Part shown: piece by piece, positions 26,831 to 35,906 of the stretch
Layout: each line of letters begins with the position of its first letter
Position numbering within the stretch: the stretch's first letter is position 1
Source: JACMJL01 sp963791805
GTDB taxonomy: Bacteria; Bacillota; Clostridia; Clostridiales; Clostridiaceae
DNA length: 64,000 bases
Direction: 5' to 3'
NCBI GenBank assembly: GCA_963791805.1
Contig: CAWBTU010000004.1
Span: forward strand, 868,001 to 932,000
Made by a program: the position numbers and the translations under genes
Notes under the pieces: model-generated
Seen by the model: the letters and a program-made list of their open reading frames with translations, nothing else
What the model was told of the DNA's origin: nothing
Database searches by the model: none

Positions 26831-28624
26831 ATGGAAGTTGAAAAAAAATATTTAAGACGAATGGACAAATATAAAAAACTTACTGAAAAACAAGACAAAA
26901 AAATATCTAAATTGGGCAATCTAAGATTATTAATTTTTGTTGTAGGTGCAGCATTATCCACAATGCTGTATCTGAAAAAAAATTACTATTTGTGCTTTAC
27001 TTCTTTTTTAGTTTTTCTAATATTGTTCATATGGGTTGCGGTTATACATAGTAAAATAATTACTAATAGAAAATATTCTACAGCCCTATACCATATTAAT
27101 GCTAATTCTATTAAAAGGCTAAAGGGTGAATGGGTTGCTTTTCCAGATACTGGTGAAGAATTTATTGATAGAAATCATAGTTATACATCAGACTTAGATA
27201 TCTTCGGTAAAAACTCTCTCTTTCAATGGATTAATACCTCCTCAACCTATTCAGGACGGTTAAAACTTAAAGAGAAGTTATCCAATCCATCAGATAGCAA
27301 AGAAGATATAAAACTAAAACAAGAAGCTATTAATGAGCTTTCAAAAAAAATAGGTTTTAGACAAAGATTAATGGCTGAAGCCCAAGTTTTAAAACCTGTA
27401 AATGAATCCTTAGAGCCACTATACTCCTGGGGTAGGAGTTTAAATGAATTCTACGAAAAATTATGGTTTATTGTACTAGCAAGGTTTATACCTATTTTGA
27501 CTATTTTTATAACAATCTTACCTTTCGTAAACCATAATATTCCCTTTTATGTACCTTTTATAATGTACATAATTAATTCACTTATATTAGTTCCTTATAG
27601 TGAAAAGAAAACAAAGATATTAAACGACGTTAACACCTACAAAAGTAGTTTAGTTACATATCACAATATGCTTAAAATAATTGAAAAAACCAAATTTGAA
27701 AGTACTTATTTACAAAAAATAAATCTTTCTTCATCTTCAAAGCAAATTGATAAGCTAATTACAATTTCTGAGATGGTTGCATTACGTAGTTCTTCAATAT
27801 ACACCATAATTAACGTATTTTTGCTTTGGGATTATCAATGCTTAATTTCATTGCAAAAATGGAAGAAAATATGTGGGAATGATCTAGAGCTATGGATAGA
27901 CTCTGTAGGTGAAATAGAATCTCTTTCAAGTTTAGCATTAATAAAATATGATCATCAAGATTGGGTGTTTCCTGATATAGAAACAAATAAGCAATGCGTA
28001 TATGCTATAGAGATCGGTCATCCCTTACTTTCTGAAAAAAGGGTAAGTAATAATGTTAGCATTGAAGATAATTATAATGTACTTTTAATAACAGGTTCCA
28101 ATATGTCTGGTAAGAGCACTTTTCTTAGAACTATTGGAATTAATTTAGTCCTAGCGTATTCTGGAGCCCCAGTGTGTGCAAAAAAATTCAATGCATCAAT
28201 AATGAATTTATATACTTGTATGAGAATTAGCGATAATCTCGAAGAAAGTATTTCTTCTTTTTATGCTGAGTTGATTAGAATAAAATTGATTGTTTCAGCT
28301 TCAAAGGAGGGCAAAAAAATCTTCTTCCTATTAGACGAGATTTTCAAAGGCACAAATTCCCTAGATCGGCATACCGGTGCTAAAGTTTTGATAAAACAAC
28401 TTCAATCCTATGGATCAATAGGACTTATATCAACTCATGATTTAGAGCTTGGAGAATTAGAAAAAGAATCTAATGCTAAGGTAAGAAACTATCACTTCCG
28501 TGAATACTATGAAAATGACGAAATATTTTTTGATTACAAATTAAGACCAGGTATCTCTACAACAAGAAACGCATTATTTTTAATAAAACTTGCTGGTCTT
28601 GATATTGATAGTTTTAAGGAATAA
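26831..28624 (+). CDS. MutS-family ATPase with N-terminal membrane segments
   Basis: The 597-residue protein carries the MutS domain V ATPase at its C-terminus: Walker A in TGSNMSGKSTFLRT, Walker B in FFLLDEIFKGTNSLDRH and the LISTHDLELGELE loop. The DNA mismatch-reading and connector domains of MutS1 are absent. Hydrophobic stretches near residues 33-75 and 215-255 look like two pairs of TM helices. This is one of the MutS-like families not tied to canonical mismatch repair. Its role is unknown; no mutL is near. Confidence 0.85.
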   Translation: MEVEKKYLRRMDKYKKLTEKQDKKISKLGNLRLLIFVVGAALSTMLYLKKNYYLCFTSFLVFLILFIWVAVIHSKIITNRKYSTALYHINANSIKRLKGEWVAFPDTGEEFIDRNHSYTSDLDIFGKNSLFQWINTSSTYSGRLKLKEKLSNPSDSKEDIKLKQEAINELSKKIGFRQRLMAEAQVLKPVNESLEPLYSWGRSLNEFYEKLWFIVLARFIPILTIFITILPFVNHNIPFYVPFIMYIINSLILVPYSEKKTKILNDVNTYKSSLVTYHNMLKIIEKTKFESTYLQKINLSSSSKQIDKLITISEMVALRSSSIYTIINVFLLWDYQCLISLQKWKKICGNDLELWIDSVGEIESLSSLALIKYDHQDWVFPDIETNKQCVYAIEIGHPLLSEKRVSNNVSIEDNYNVLLITGSNMSGKSTFLRTIGINLVLAYSGAPVCAKKFNASIMNLYTCMRISDNLEESISSFYAELIRIKLIVSASKEGKKIFFLLDEIFKGTNSLDRHTGAKVLIKQLQSYGSIGLISTHDLELGELEKESNAKVRNYHFREYYENDEIFFDYKLRPGISTTRNALFLIKLAGLDIDSFKE

Positions 28625-28640
28625 GAAAGAAGGATACAGC

Positions 28641-29171
28641 ATGAAAACCATTGTCCTAAAGAATGGAGAATTAGCTACTTTAAGAAGAGCCGTTAAAGAA
28701 GATGCAGCTAAGATGATAGAATATATGAATACTATTGAAACTGAATCTAGCTTTCTTACTTTTGAACCAGGGGAATTAAACTTAACAGTAAAAAAGCAGG
28801 AAGCAGTAATCCAAAATAACCTTATGGAAGGTAAACTTTTCATTATTGCTCTAGTGGGTAACAAAATAGTTGGTAATCTTAGCTTTGCTTCAGGTCATAA
28901 AATCCGTAGCCGTCATGCTGGTGAGTTCGGTATAACAGTTATGAAAGCCTATTGGAACAATGGAGTTGCTTCTGAGATGATAGCTTACATGATTGAATGG
29001 GCCAAAGCTTCAAATGTTATAAAAAAAATTAACTTAAAAGTTAGAACTGATAATCCAAGAGCTATTAATCTTTACACTAAATTTAATTTCAAATGTGAAG
29101 GTGTTATAACTCGTAATTTCTATATTGATGGAGTATTTTATGACTCCTTAGAAATGGGCTTGTTATTATAA
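28641..29171 (+). CDS. GNAT acetyltransferase
   Basis: The ATG at 28641 follows GAAGGA, giving 176 residues; longer frames begin inside the mutS-like gene. The GNAT fold is clear: IIALVGNKIVGNLSF, the acetyl-CoA loop around YWNNGVASEMIAYMIEWA (a variant of Q/RxxGxG/A) and DNPRAINLYTKFNFKCEG. It resembles RimJ/RimL-like and SpeG-like enzymes; the substrate is unknown. It ends at a strong terminator and probably lies in one transcript with the two genes upstream. Confidence 0.88.
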   Translation: MKTIVLKNGELATLRRAVKEDAAKMIEYMNTIETESSFLTFEPGELNLTVKKQEAVIQNNLMEGKLFIIALVGNKIVGNLSFASGHKIRSRHAGEFGITVMKAYWNNGVASEMIAYMIEWAKASNVIKKINLKVRTDNPRAINLYTKFNFKCEGVITRNFYIDGVFYDSLEMGLLL

Positions 29172-29173
29172 CA

Positions 29174-29211
29174 AAAACTATAGTTGAAATGATTTCAACT
29201 ATAGTTTTTTT
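29174..29211. terminator. Bidirectional terminator
   Basis: AAAACTATAGTTGAAA and TTTCAACTATAGTTTT form a 16-bp stem with T-runs on both strands. It closes the GNAT gene and the convergent activase operon. Confidence 0.9.
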
Positions 29212-29251
29212 ACTTATTATTTCATTTTTATAACTATTTTACCTTTAGCAT

Positions 29252-30211
29252 CTATACTACAGCTTTTTGACTCCATTTTCCACATCTGTCACCAAAGCAA
29301 CCTATCTCATTTCCTTCAGCTCCAATTCTAACTACTTCACATTTATTAGAACATCCACTACATTCAAAACTTTTTGATATAAATTCAGTTTCTGCCAGCT
29401 CAAAGCCTTTAAAATTTGTTTTAATTTTATTCTTTTCAATAAAACTTCTAGCAATTATTGCCGAACCTATGGCTCCCATAAGATTATAGTTTTGGGGCAC
29501 AAAAACTTCTGTTCCAATTGCCTTTTCAAATGCAGCTTTCATACCCTTATTAGCTGCTACACCACCTTGAAAGAAAATTTTGGATTTTAGTGCTTTGCCC
29601 TTACCAACATTATTAAGGTAATTCCTAACTAATGCATCACATAACCCTGAAATAATATCCTCTTCACTGTATCCAAGTTGCTGCTTATGTATCATATCTG
29701 ATTCAGCAAATACTGCACATCTACCTGCTATTCTTACAGTAGTATTACTTTTCAATGCATACTCCCCAAACTTTTCAATTGGAATTTCTAATCTTTCTGC
29801 CTGCCTATCAAGAAAGGAGCCTGTACCCGCTGCACAAACTGTATTCATAGCAAAATCAGTTACTATTCCATTGTTTATAGTTATAATTTTAGAATCCTGA
29901 CCTCCTATTTCTATAATAGTTTTAACGGCATTATCACTCTTTAGTGCTGCAACAGCATGAGTAGTAATTTCATTTTTTACTGAGTCGCTACCTATTACGT
30001 AAGAAGCAATTTGCCTCCCACTGCCTGTAGTGCCAACTGCTTTAATCTGCTCATATGAATATTTCTTTTTTAATACTTTAAAACCCTCCTGAATTGCATT
30101 TATTGGTTTACCTTTTGTTTTTAAATATAAGCCCTCAACTACATTAAAGTTTTCGTCAATTAAAACTATATCTGTACTTACGGAACCTACATCAACTCCC
30201 ATATAATACAT
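29252..30211 (-). CDS. 2-hydroxyacyl-CoA dehydratase activase-type ATPase (BadF/HgdC family)
   Basis: The ATG at 30211 (AGAGGAG upstream) gives 319 residues starting MYYMGVDVGSVSTDIVLID. The ASKHA nucleotide-binding loops are present, and the two cysteines that bridge the dimeric [4Fe-4S] cluster are in VCAAGTGSFLDRQ and AGRCAVFAESD. The last ~35 residues add a Cys-rich tail (CSGCSNKC, CFGDRCG). Activases use ATP to inject one electron into a CoA-ester dehydratase. Here the neighbours are two DUF2229-type proteins rather than classical dehydratase subunits. Its start lies within the end of the upstream gene. Confidence 0.88.
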   Translation of the reverse strand: MYYMGVDVGSVSTDIVLIDENFNVVEGLYLKTKGKPINAIQEGFKVLKKKYSYEQIKAVGTTGSGRQIASYVIGSDSVKNEITTHAVAALKSDNAVKTIIEIGGQDSKIITINNGIVTDFAMNTVCAAGTGSFLDRQAERLEIPIEKFGEYALKSNTTVRIAGRCAVFAESDMIHKQQLGYSEEDIISGLCDALVRNYLNNVGKGKALKSKIFFQGGVAANKGMKAAFEKAIGTEVFVPQNYNLMGAIGSAIIARSFIEKNKIKTNFKGFELAETEFISKSFECSGCSNKCEVVRIGAEGNEIGCFGDRCGKWSQKAVV

Positions 30212-31289
30212 TTTCTTTTCTCCTCTCAATTAAATCCAAGAATGCTTCTATTCTAGTAACATAGCCAGCTTCTCCTGTCATTTCATCGACTACTAAAGAC
30301 ATAATAGGAAAATTCTTATCCTTTGAAATAGTTGGTAAAATTGAACGAGATACGATTTCTGGCATACAACCAACAGGATAAATTTGAATTGCTCCATCAA
30401 AACCTTTTCTATATGCCAAAACAGCTTCTCCTATGCATTCTCTTCCATGACCTCCAATGTATAATGGCAAATATTGCTTTGAACTTTTTCTAATATCAAT
30501 AGAGTTAAGCTTTATCGGTGATAAAATTGCATCCTTCACCCACCAGCTAGGCGTAAGTCCTCTGTAGGTACAAACTCCATAATCCATTAATTTATCTTCT
30601 ATATATAAATTTGAAAAAGGTTCAAGAATAGTATATATTTCTCCTATAATTGCAATTTTTATTGGATCCTTGTTATTATTAATTTTAATTTTGTTTACTT
30701 TATGCTTGTATGATTTTAATAATTCAACCATTTCTTTGTCGCTTTTACACTTCAGAGCATCACTTTTGCACTTATTCAAAATTCTTTTACAGTCACCTTT
30801 ATTAATTTCAAAACCAGCTTTATATCTGGCAGTTCTTTCAATTTCATCAATTAGCTTAACTGTTTTATAAGAGTTAATAGCTGCTCGAATTTTTTCGCTA
30901 TTACTTTTATTGCTTTTAGCCAAAATAGAATTTATTCTTCTAATAAATTCTCTTATCCCAAGCGCATATGGCATATCTATCACAATAAAGTCTACTTTGT
31001 AGCCAAGTCTTTTAAGTAAATTTATCTGCAGCTCACAATATTCACCATATCTACAAGGTCCACAACTGCCAGTTATTATGATAGTATCTGCACCTCTTTC
31101 AATGCTTTGGATATAGTTTCCTAGCATAATTTTGAACGGCAAACATATTTCCTCGGGAGAATGAATTGCTCCAATTTCTAAAGCTTCCTTATTACTTGAA
31201 GTAGGTAATATATAATCTAATCCCAGTCCATCCAGTAAAGCTTTCGCTCCAAAAGTTGCATTGCCCAAATTAGGAAAGGTTATTTTCAT
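30192..31289 (-). CDS. Activase-associated DUF2229/HgdB-like protein
   Basis: The 365-residue protein starts MKITFPNLGNATFGAKALL and has cysteines in SCGPCRYGEYCELQ and VGCMPEIVSRS, typical of the Fe-S proteins related to 2-hydroxyacyl-CoA dehydratases. It corresponds to the C-terminal section of the very long fused CoA-enzyme activases known in other anaerobes. It overlaps its neighbours by about 20 bases on each side, so the three genes are one operon. The substrate is unknown. Confidence 0.8.
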   Translation of the reverse strand: MKITFPNLGNATFGAKALLDGLGLDYILPTSSNKEALEIGAIHSPEEICLPFKIMLGNYIQSIERGADTIIITGSCGPCRYGEYCELQINLLKRLGYKVDFIVIDMPYALGIREFIRRINSILAKSNKSNSEKIRAAINSYKTVKLIDEIERTARYKAGFEINKGDCKRILNKCKSDALKCKSDKEMVELLKSYKHKVNKIKINNNKDPIKIAIIGEIYTILEPFSNLYIEDKLMDYGVCTYRGLTPSWWVKDAILSPIKLNSIDIRKSSKQYLPLYIGGHGRECIGEAVLAYRKGFDGAIQIYPVGCMPEIVSRSILPTISKDKNFPIMSLVVDEMTGEAGYVTRIEAFLDLIERRKENVLYGS

Positions 31290-32184
31290 ATTCTAAGCAT
31301 CTCCTTTCTAGCATATCTGAAAATGCTTCAAGTCTAGTATCAAAACCAGCTTCGCCTGTATGTTCATCAATTTTCAAAATTAATATGGGAAAATTTTCAG
31401 CCCGTTCTTTAATAAGTTCTATAACAACAGAATCAATTCCACATGCAAATGAAGAAATATATATTATACCTGAAACCTCATTCTTTTCTGAAAGATGCGT
31501 AGAAAAACCATATGAATTTCTTGCAAATGTCCAAAATGGCTTTTTATAAAGAAAAGAAGTGCTAACAGCAATAGGTTCTTCTTCTACAAATTCTTCAGTA
31601 ATAACACCTACTCCCAGCCTGTTTAGTTTATTAACTAAGTTCATATTTAGAAAAGAATCATAAATATTATATGGATGTCCTACAAGGGCAACTTTCAGAG
31701 GGAATTTTTCATTATTATACCCTACTGAATATTTTTTCTGAGCTTTTAATGCTAGATTAACTGCTTTGTTGATTTTGAATCTGTTACTTGTTATGTTACT
31801 ACCAGTTTTGTAGGCCCATTTCTTTATTTCTTTTTCGCTGTATGCATACATAGGTTCTCCAAGTACAATGGGCATATTAGGTATATTATTAACAACCATT
31901 TCTGTTAATCCACAAAATTTAGGACAAATAAATTCTTTTTCTTTTAACTGCATAATTCTTGGAATAAATAACATATCGCATTTATCTTTTATGGATATCA
32001 CATGTCCATGAAAGATTTTTATTGGCAAGCAAGCATCATCCACACAGTACTTCACTCCCTTATCTAATATCTCTTTATTTGTATCTGGTGAAGTTATTAT
32101 TTCTGCACCAAGTTCTACAAAAAAAGTTTCTACAAATGCTTTGTATTTATAATATAAAAGTCCTTTTGGAATTCCAACCTTCAT
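31270..32184 (-). CDS. Activase-related DUF2229 protein
   Basis: The 304-residue protein has the family start MKVGIPKGLLYYKYKAF, the Cys motif VKYCVDDACLPIKIFHGH and FICPKFCGLTEM. It corresponds to the first DUF2229 section of the fused activases. It is the promoter-proximal gene of the operon, preceded by GAGGAG. The repeated appearance of DEHTGEAGF-like tails in this gene and the next (DEMTGEAGY) suggests an old duplication. Confidence 0.8.
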   Translation of the reverse strand: MKVGIPKGLLYYKYKAFVETFFVELGAEIITSPDTNKEILDKGVKYCVDDACLPIKIFHGHVISIKDKCDMLFIPRIMQLKEKEFICPKFCGLTEMVVNNIPNMPIVLGEPMYAYSEKEIKKWAYKTGSNITSNRFKINKAVNLALKAQKKYSVGYNNEKFPLKVALVGHPYNIYDSFLNMNLVNKLNRLGVGVITEEFVEEEPIAVSTSFLYKKPFWTFARNSYGFSTHLSEKNEVSGIIYISSFACGIDSVVIELIKERAENFPILILKIDEHTGEAGFDTRLEAFSDMLERRCLEYENNLS

Positions 32185-32306
32185 TTATTAATGCTCCTCA
32201 ATTTAAATTAGGTTTTTCTAACTATTAAATTAGTATTACCTAAAAAATAAATAATATACTTGTGTTTCATATAAGATGGTCTAGTACTATTATTATTCCT
32301 AGTTAT

Positions 32307-32395
32307 CTTCTTAGGAGCAGGACACCCCTATCTTTTTAGAAAGCCTCTGTAGTTGAGGGGTGTCCCGGGCTTTATTGGGCGAGATTTTGGTATGA
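32307..32395. repeat. Dispersed hairpin repeat, copy B
   Basis: GGAGCAGGACACCCCT pairs with AGGGGTGTCC in a perfect 10-bp core, followed by CGGGC and a tail that resembles that of copy A (19345-19436). The inner loop differs entirely. It lies between the divergent activase and mazG-like genes. Confidence 0.6.
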
Positions 32396-32488
32396 ATTTA
32401 TATATAGTTTGTTTTTGCTTTCCTAAATGCTATTATTAAATAGTGATAATAAGCAAAATAAAATTTAAACTATACTGGGAGGCTTAAA

Positions 32489-32815
32489 ATGGATTTTGAA
32501 ATTTATCAAAAGGAAATGAAAAGAACTGCTAATAATTTAGAACTCTCCAAGGATAATTTATCCCTTGGGGCTATGGGAATATCTGGGGAATCTGGGGAGG
32601 TTACTGATTACTTGAAAAAAGTGATTTTTCACAAACATGAATTATCAAAAGAAAAGTTAGCAGAAGAGCTTGGAGATGTTTTGTGGTACATCACATACTT
32701 AGCATCAGTTATAGATTATGATCTGAAAGATATAGCTGAAATGAATATTAATAAATTAAAGAGCCGATACCCTAAAGGCTTCGACTCTGATAAAAGTATA
32801 AATAGAATGAAATAA
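32489..32815 (+). CDS. MazG-like nucleotide pyrophosphohydrolase
   Basis: The 108-residue all-helical protein has the metal-binding pattern GESGEVTDYLKK and later EELGDVLWYITYL (ExxE plus ExxD). The C-terminal NKLKSRYPKGFD is typical of the short MazG-like family. It probably hydrolyses non-canonical or excess nucleoside triphosphates. It is a single gene with GGGAGG upstream. Confidence 0.9.
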   Translation: MDFEIYQKEMKRTANNLELSKDNLSLGAMGISGESGEVTDYLKKVIFHKHELSKEKLAEELGDVLWYITYLASVIDYDLKDIAEMNINKLKSRYPKGFDSDKSINRMK

Positions 32816-32820
32816 TTTTT

Positions 32821-32872
32821 ACAATGGACAATTAAGGATGCTTTTCGTACTACCTCCCTAATTGTCCATTGT
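32821..32872. terminator. Bidirectional hairpin between mazG-like and pfkB-like genes
   Basis: ACAATGGACAATTA pairs perfectly (14 bp) with TAATTGTCCATTGT around a ~24-base loop. The T-runs are modest on both sides. It separates the two convergent genes. Confidence 0.65.
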
Positions 32873-32885
32873 TAATTATCAATTA

Positions 32886-34007
32886 CTATGGTGTCTCAAT
32901 TGCAGCCTCCCAATTTTCTAGAGTATGTATTAAATCATCTAAAGTAGGACTTTGTGCATTTCTTACATAATAACCTGATGTCCCATTTGCACAATAAAGT
33001 GATCCTTCATAATCAAGTCCTGCCAATTGACCAAAGCATAACCCAGCATTAAAATTATCCCCACCACCTGTTGAAAGCTTTGGCTTTTTAACAAACAAAC
33101 TGTCAACCTTAGAAGTTCCGTTTTCATACCATACCATAGAACTTTTTAATGTGTGAATCACTAGTGCATCTATTTTTAAATTATCATAAATATGAGTTCC
33201 AATATACATCCAATCTTCAGTGTTGTTTTGTGAGTTTATAGCATTATATAGTAGCACAGCTTCATTTTCGTTTAATCCTAAAATAACCTTGTAATGCTCA
33301 GCAAATTGATTCATCAAATCAAGCACTCCTTGTATATCTTCCTTTGTGCGATCAGAAAAATCAGCTAAATCAAAAAAAACAATTTGATCTTTATTTGGTT
33401 TATGTAAAGGTAATATTTCACTGATTACTCCTTTAAGTATATTGTTAAAATGCATCATTCCAGTCCAATTTAGCAGACCTATTAGCTTGCTCTCATTAAA
33501 AAACTTTTCTATATTTTCTATTTCTAAATGATTTTTCATCTCATTCCAATCAATTTTATTCAAGCTATCTCTTTGCGATAGCATTATCTTACCATCTTCA
33601 AATTCAAGTGCTGTTGTGTATCCTGGGTTTCCAATTGAGTATAATGTACAATTTTTCAGCTTATCATAAAATGAAGGATCAATTTCAGGGTATCCAAGGG
33701 CCCCTATGCAATTTACTTTAATACCTAATGTACCAACCGCATTAGCCATTATTGGGGCATTGCCGCCTAGTTTTGTAAAGCTTTCATTTAGTTCAATTGC
33801 GCAACTTTTTCCGCTTTTAGAAAGGATGTGATTTCCAAATTCAGCTATATCTCTAAAAAACACATACTCTTCATTTAATGGCTTACTCTGAATAACTCTA
33901 TCTATTTTATCAACAAAGGCATCAATTCCTATAGTTGCTTCCTGTACACCAATATCTGCTTTAGCATTTTTTAAATGCTCAATAACTTTAAGCCTTACAT
34001 CATTCAT
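32886..34007 (-). CDS. PfkB-family carbohydrate kinase
   Basis: The 373-residue ribokinase-fold protein has the C-terminal PfkB signature KLSTGGGDNFNAGLCFG, with the catalytic Asp in GGGD, and the N-terminal substrate site KLGGNAPIMANAVGTLG. At 373 residues it is longer than ribokinase (~310). The substrate cannot be told; adjacent genes give no pathway clue. It appears to be transcribed alone. Confidence 0.85.
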   Translation of the reverse strand: MNDVRLKVIEHLKNAKADIGVQEATIGIDAFVDKIDRVIQSKPLNEEYVFFRDIAEFGNHILSKSGKSCAIELNESFTKLGGNAPIMANAVGTLGIKVNCIGALGYPEIDPSFYDKLKNCTLYSIGNPGYTTALEFEDGKIMLSQRDSLNKIDWNEMKNHLEIENIEKFFNESKLIGLLNWTGMMHFNNILKGVISEILPLHKPNKDQIVFFDLADFSDRTKEDIQGVLDLMNQFAEHYKVILGLNENEAVLLYNAINSQNNTEDWMYIGTHIYDNLKIDALVIHTLKSSMVWYENGTSKVDSLFVKKPKLSTGGGDNFNAGLCFGQLAGLDYEGSLYCANGTSGYYVRNAQSPTLDDLIHTLENWEAAIETP

Positions 34008-34149
34008 TCTATTATCTCCTTTAAATAAAACTTCTTACGCTCAGTATATATTGTAGGTAAAGTAACTGTCAATTATACTGGGATCTTAAAATTTGAAAGT
34101 TACAAAAGAATATTTTTTTATTAAGTTACTTTTCCTACTTTTATAAAAA

Positions 34150-34158
34150 ATGGTATAA
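34150..34158 (+). promoter_or_regulatory. Extended -10 promoter for the 31-codon gene
   Basis: TGGTATAAT lies about 30 bases before the ATG of the small membrane peptide; no strong -35 box is seen. Confidence 0.5.
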
Positions 34159-34188
34159 TAAAATTAAAATATAAAAGGGGTGGTTTTA

Positions 34189-34284
34189 ATGACTAAAAAT
34201 AAATTCGTGCTTTATTCATCACTAGTAACAATAATTCTTACAGCAATTCTTGTAAACTTAAAGGGCACTAATGTAGAGTCCTAA
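34189..34284 (+). CDS. Small membrane peptide (31 aa)
   Basis: AAAGGGGTGG precedes an ATG that opens a 31-codon frame: a short basic start (MTKNKF), one hydrophobic helix (LVTIILTAILVNL) and a polar tail. It has its own extended -10 promoter and a strong hairpin ~20 bases after the stop. I do not recognise it; the layout fits a real small membrane protein. Confidence 0.5.
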   Translation: MTKNKFVLYSSLVTIILTAILVNLKGTNVES

Positions 34285-34299
34285 TAATAAGCCAAAAAG

Positions 34300-34356
34300 G
34301 AACTAAGCAAAATGAACTGCTCCCTGTGGATTAGACAAGGGGACAGTTCATTTTGC
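34300..34356. terminator. Long hairpin shared by convergent genes
   Basis: GCAAAATGAACTG (34307-34319) pairs perfectly with CAGTTCATTTTGC (34344-34356), with CCC/GGG pairs continuing inside. It lies between the 31-codon gene and the Ser/Thr kinase gene and is immediately downstream of both. T-tracts are weak to moderate. Confidence 0.7.
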
Positions 34357-34357
34357 C

Positions 34358-35761
34358 TCAGTTCTTAATGTTTATTTTAGGTTCTATATAACGAGAATCA
34401 CCTTCGTCTCCTATTGTTATGTTTGTTTTAAGTGTATACTTCTTCGACTTAGAATCAACTTTGTTAAATGTTATAATTATTTTATTATCGCTCTGCCCGG
34501 CATCTACATTTAAACTTCCATCTGATCCTTTCACATTTCCTTCTATTCCTACTCCACTATCATCGTAAATAGTAAAATTCTCTTTGTCTCCAATGGTAAT
34601 TTGCTTTTCACTATTATTTTGAACTTGGCAATAAAGAACAATCTGCCCTATTTTGTATTCCACATAATTTATTGAAAATACAATTGAATCATCAAAAATA
34701 TCTGCTTTTGCAATTGGATTCACTTCATATATGTAGTCAAAAAATCTAATCTTATTCTTTTCATCTTGTAATGCCTCAACACTATTAAAGGAAATAGATT
34801 TGTTTTTATCTAGTAAACCATCCACTGAATAGTCCTTAACAATTGGTTTTACCTCTTCTTTTTTTGGCTCAACAACTTTATTTTCTACTTGCGGTTTAAT
34901 AACCTTTTTATCTTTAGTAGTACTTAATGAAATTGCAACAATTATGCAAACTATAGAAACAATAACACATGCTATAGCTAAAAATTTCTTTAAGCTGAAA
35001 TATTTTTTATTCTTAATACCAGGCATTATTGTAGTTTTCTCTAATATTAAGTCTTTTTTCAATTCCTTTACTGATTGGTATCTTTTTTTAGAATCAATTT
35101 CCATTGCTTTATTTATTATTTTTTCTAGATTTTCATTTTTGCCTTCTATTCCATCTGAAAGTGCTTTCAGTGTTGCTCCTACACAATAAACATCAGTTAA
35201 TATGTTTGATTGACTGCCATTAAATTGTTCAGGTGCAATAAAGCCAGCGGACCCTATGAAAACAGTATCCTGACTATTTTCAGGTTTATATATTCTAGCT
35301 ATTCCAAAATCAATTAATTTAACTTCACCCTTTGGAGTAATCATAATATTAGATGGTTTCAAATCTCTATATATTATTGGTGGTTTAAAACTATGCAAAT
35401 ATATCATAATATCACAAAGCTTATCTGCTATTTCATATATTGTTTCCATCTTTAAATAGCCTTTTAAAGCAATAAGTTCTTTAAGTGTTTTACCTTCCAC
35501 ATAATCTTCTACTATATAATAGCTACCATCCTCATCAAAAAAATCCAAAATCCTTGGTATCCCTTTATGATTTAAATTTTTTAGTATATCAACCTCACAT
35601 TTAAATTCATAGCTATCATTTAATTCATTCTTAATTTCTTTTATTGCACACATGTAATCAAGCCTAGTATTTTTGCTTAAATATACTCTGCTCATTCCAC
35701 CTTCGCCAATTAACTTTTGTACTTCATATTTATTATCTAGAATTTGCCCAATCTCTAGCAT
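34358..35761 (-). CDS. Membrane Ser/Thr protein kinase without PASTA domains
   Basis: The 467-residue protein has an N-terminal Hanks-type kinase domain (residues ~10-245): glycine loop IGEGGMSRVYLSK, Lys in CAIKEIK, catalytic loop YRDLKPSNIMI and metal loop IDFGIAR. A single TM segment lies near 265-288 (FLAIACVIVSIVCIIVAISL). The extracellular ~170 residues form a predicted beta-rich domain, not the PASTA repeats of PrkC. No PP2C phosphatase gene is adjacent, unlike the canonical prpC-prkC pair, so this is likely an accessory kinase with a different ligand. Confidence 0.87.
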   Translation of the reverse strand: MLEIGQILDNKYEVQKLIGEGGMSRVYLSKNTRLDYMCAIKEIKNELNDSYEFKCEVDILKNLNHKGIPRILDFFDEDGSYYIVEDYVEGKTLKELIALKGYLKMETIYEIADKLCDIMIYLHSFKPPIIYRDLKPSNIMITPKGEVKLIDFGIARIYKPENSQDTVFIGSAGFIAPEQFNGSQSNILTDVYCVGATLKALSDGIEGKNENLEKIINKAMEIDSKKRYQSVKELKKDLILEKTTIMPGIKNKKYFSLKKFLAIACVIVSIVCIIVAISLSTTKDKKVIKPQVENKVVEPKKEEVKPIVKDYSVDGLLDKNKSISFNSVEALQDEKNKIRFFDYIYEVNPIAKADIFDDSIVFSINYVEYKIGQIVLYCQVQNNSEKQITIGDKENFTIYDDSGVGIEGNVKGSDGSLNVDAGQSDNKIIITFNKVDSKSKKYTLKTNITIGDEGDSRYIEPKINIKN

Positions 35762-35906
35762 TTTTAAACCCCTTTATAAATAATAATTTCATATCATTAT
35801 AATTTTATCATAAAAATCAACTAATATATGCATAATATTTAATAAATTAATGTTTATGTTCATCTAAAATAAGCTATAATAAAATAAAAAAGATTGAGGA
35901 ATTGCT

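Noticed and set aside
32821..32872. Possible third copy of the dispersed hairpin family
   Set aside because: Its stem sequence differs from the GGGACACCC family; it behaves as an ordinary terminator hairpin.
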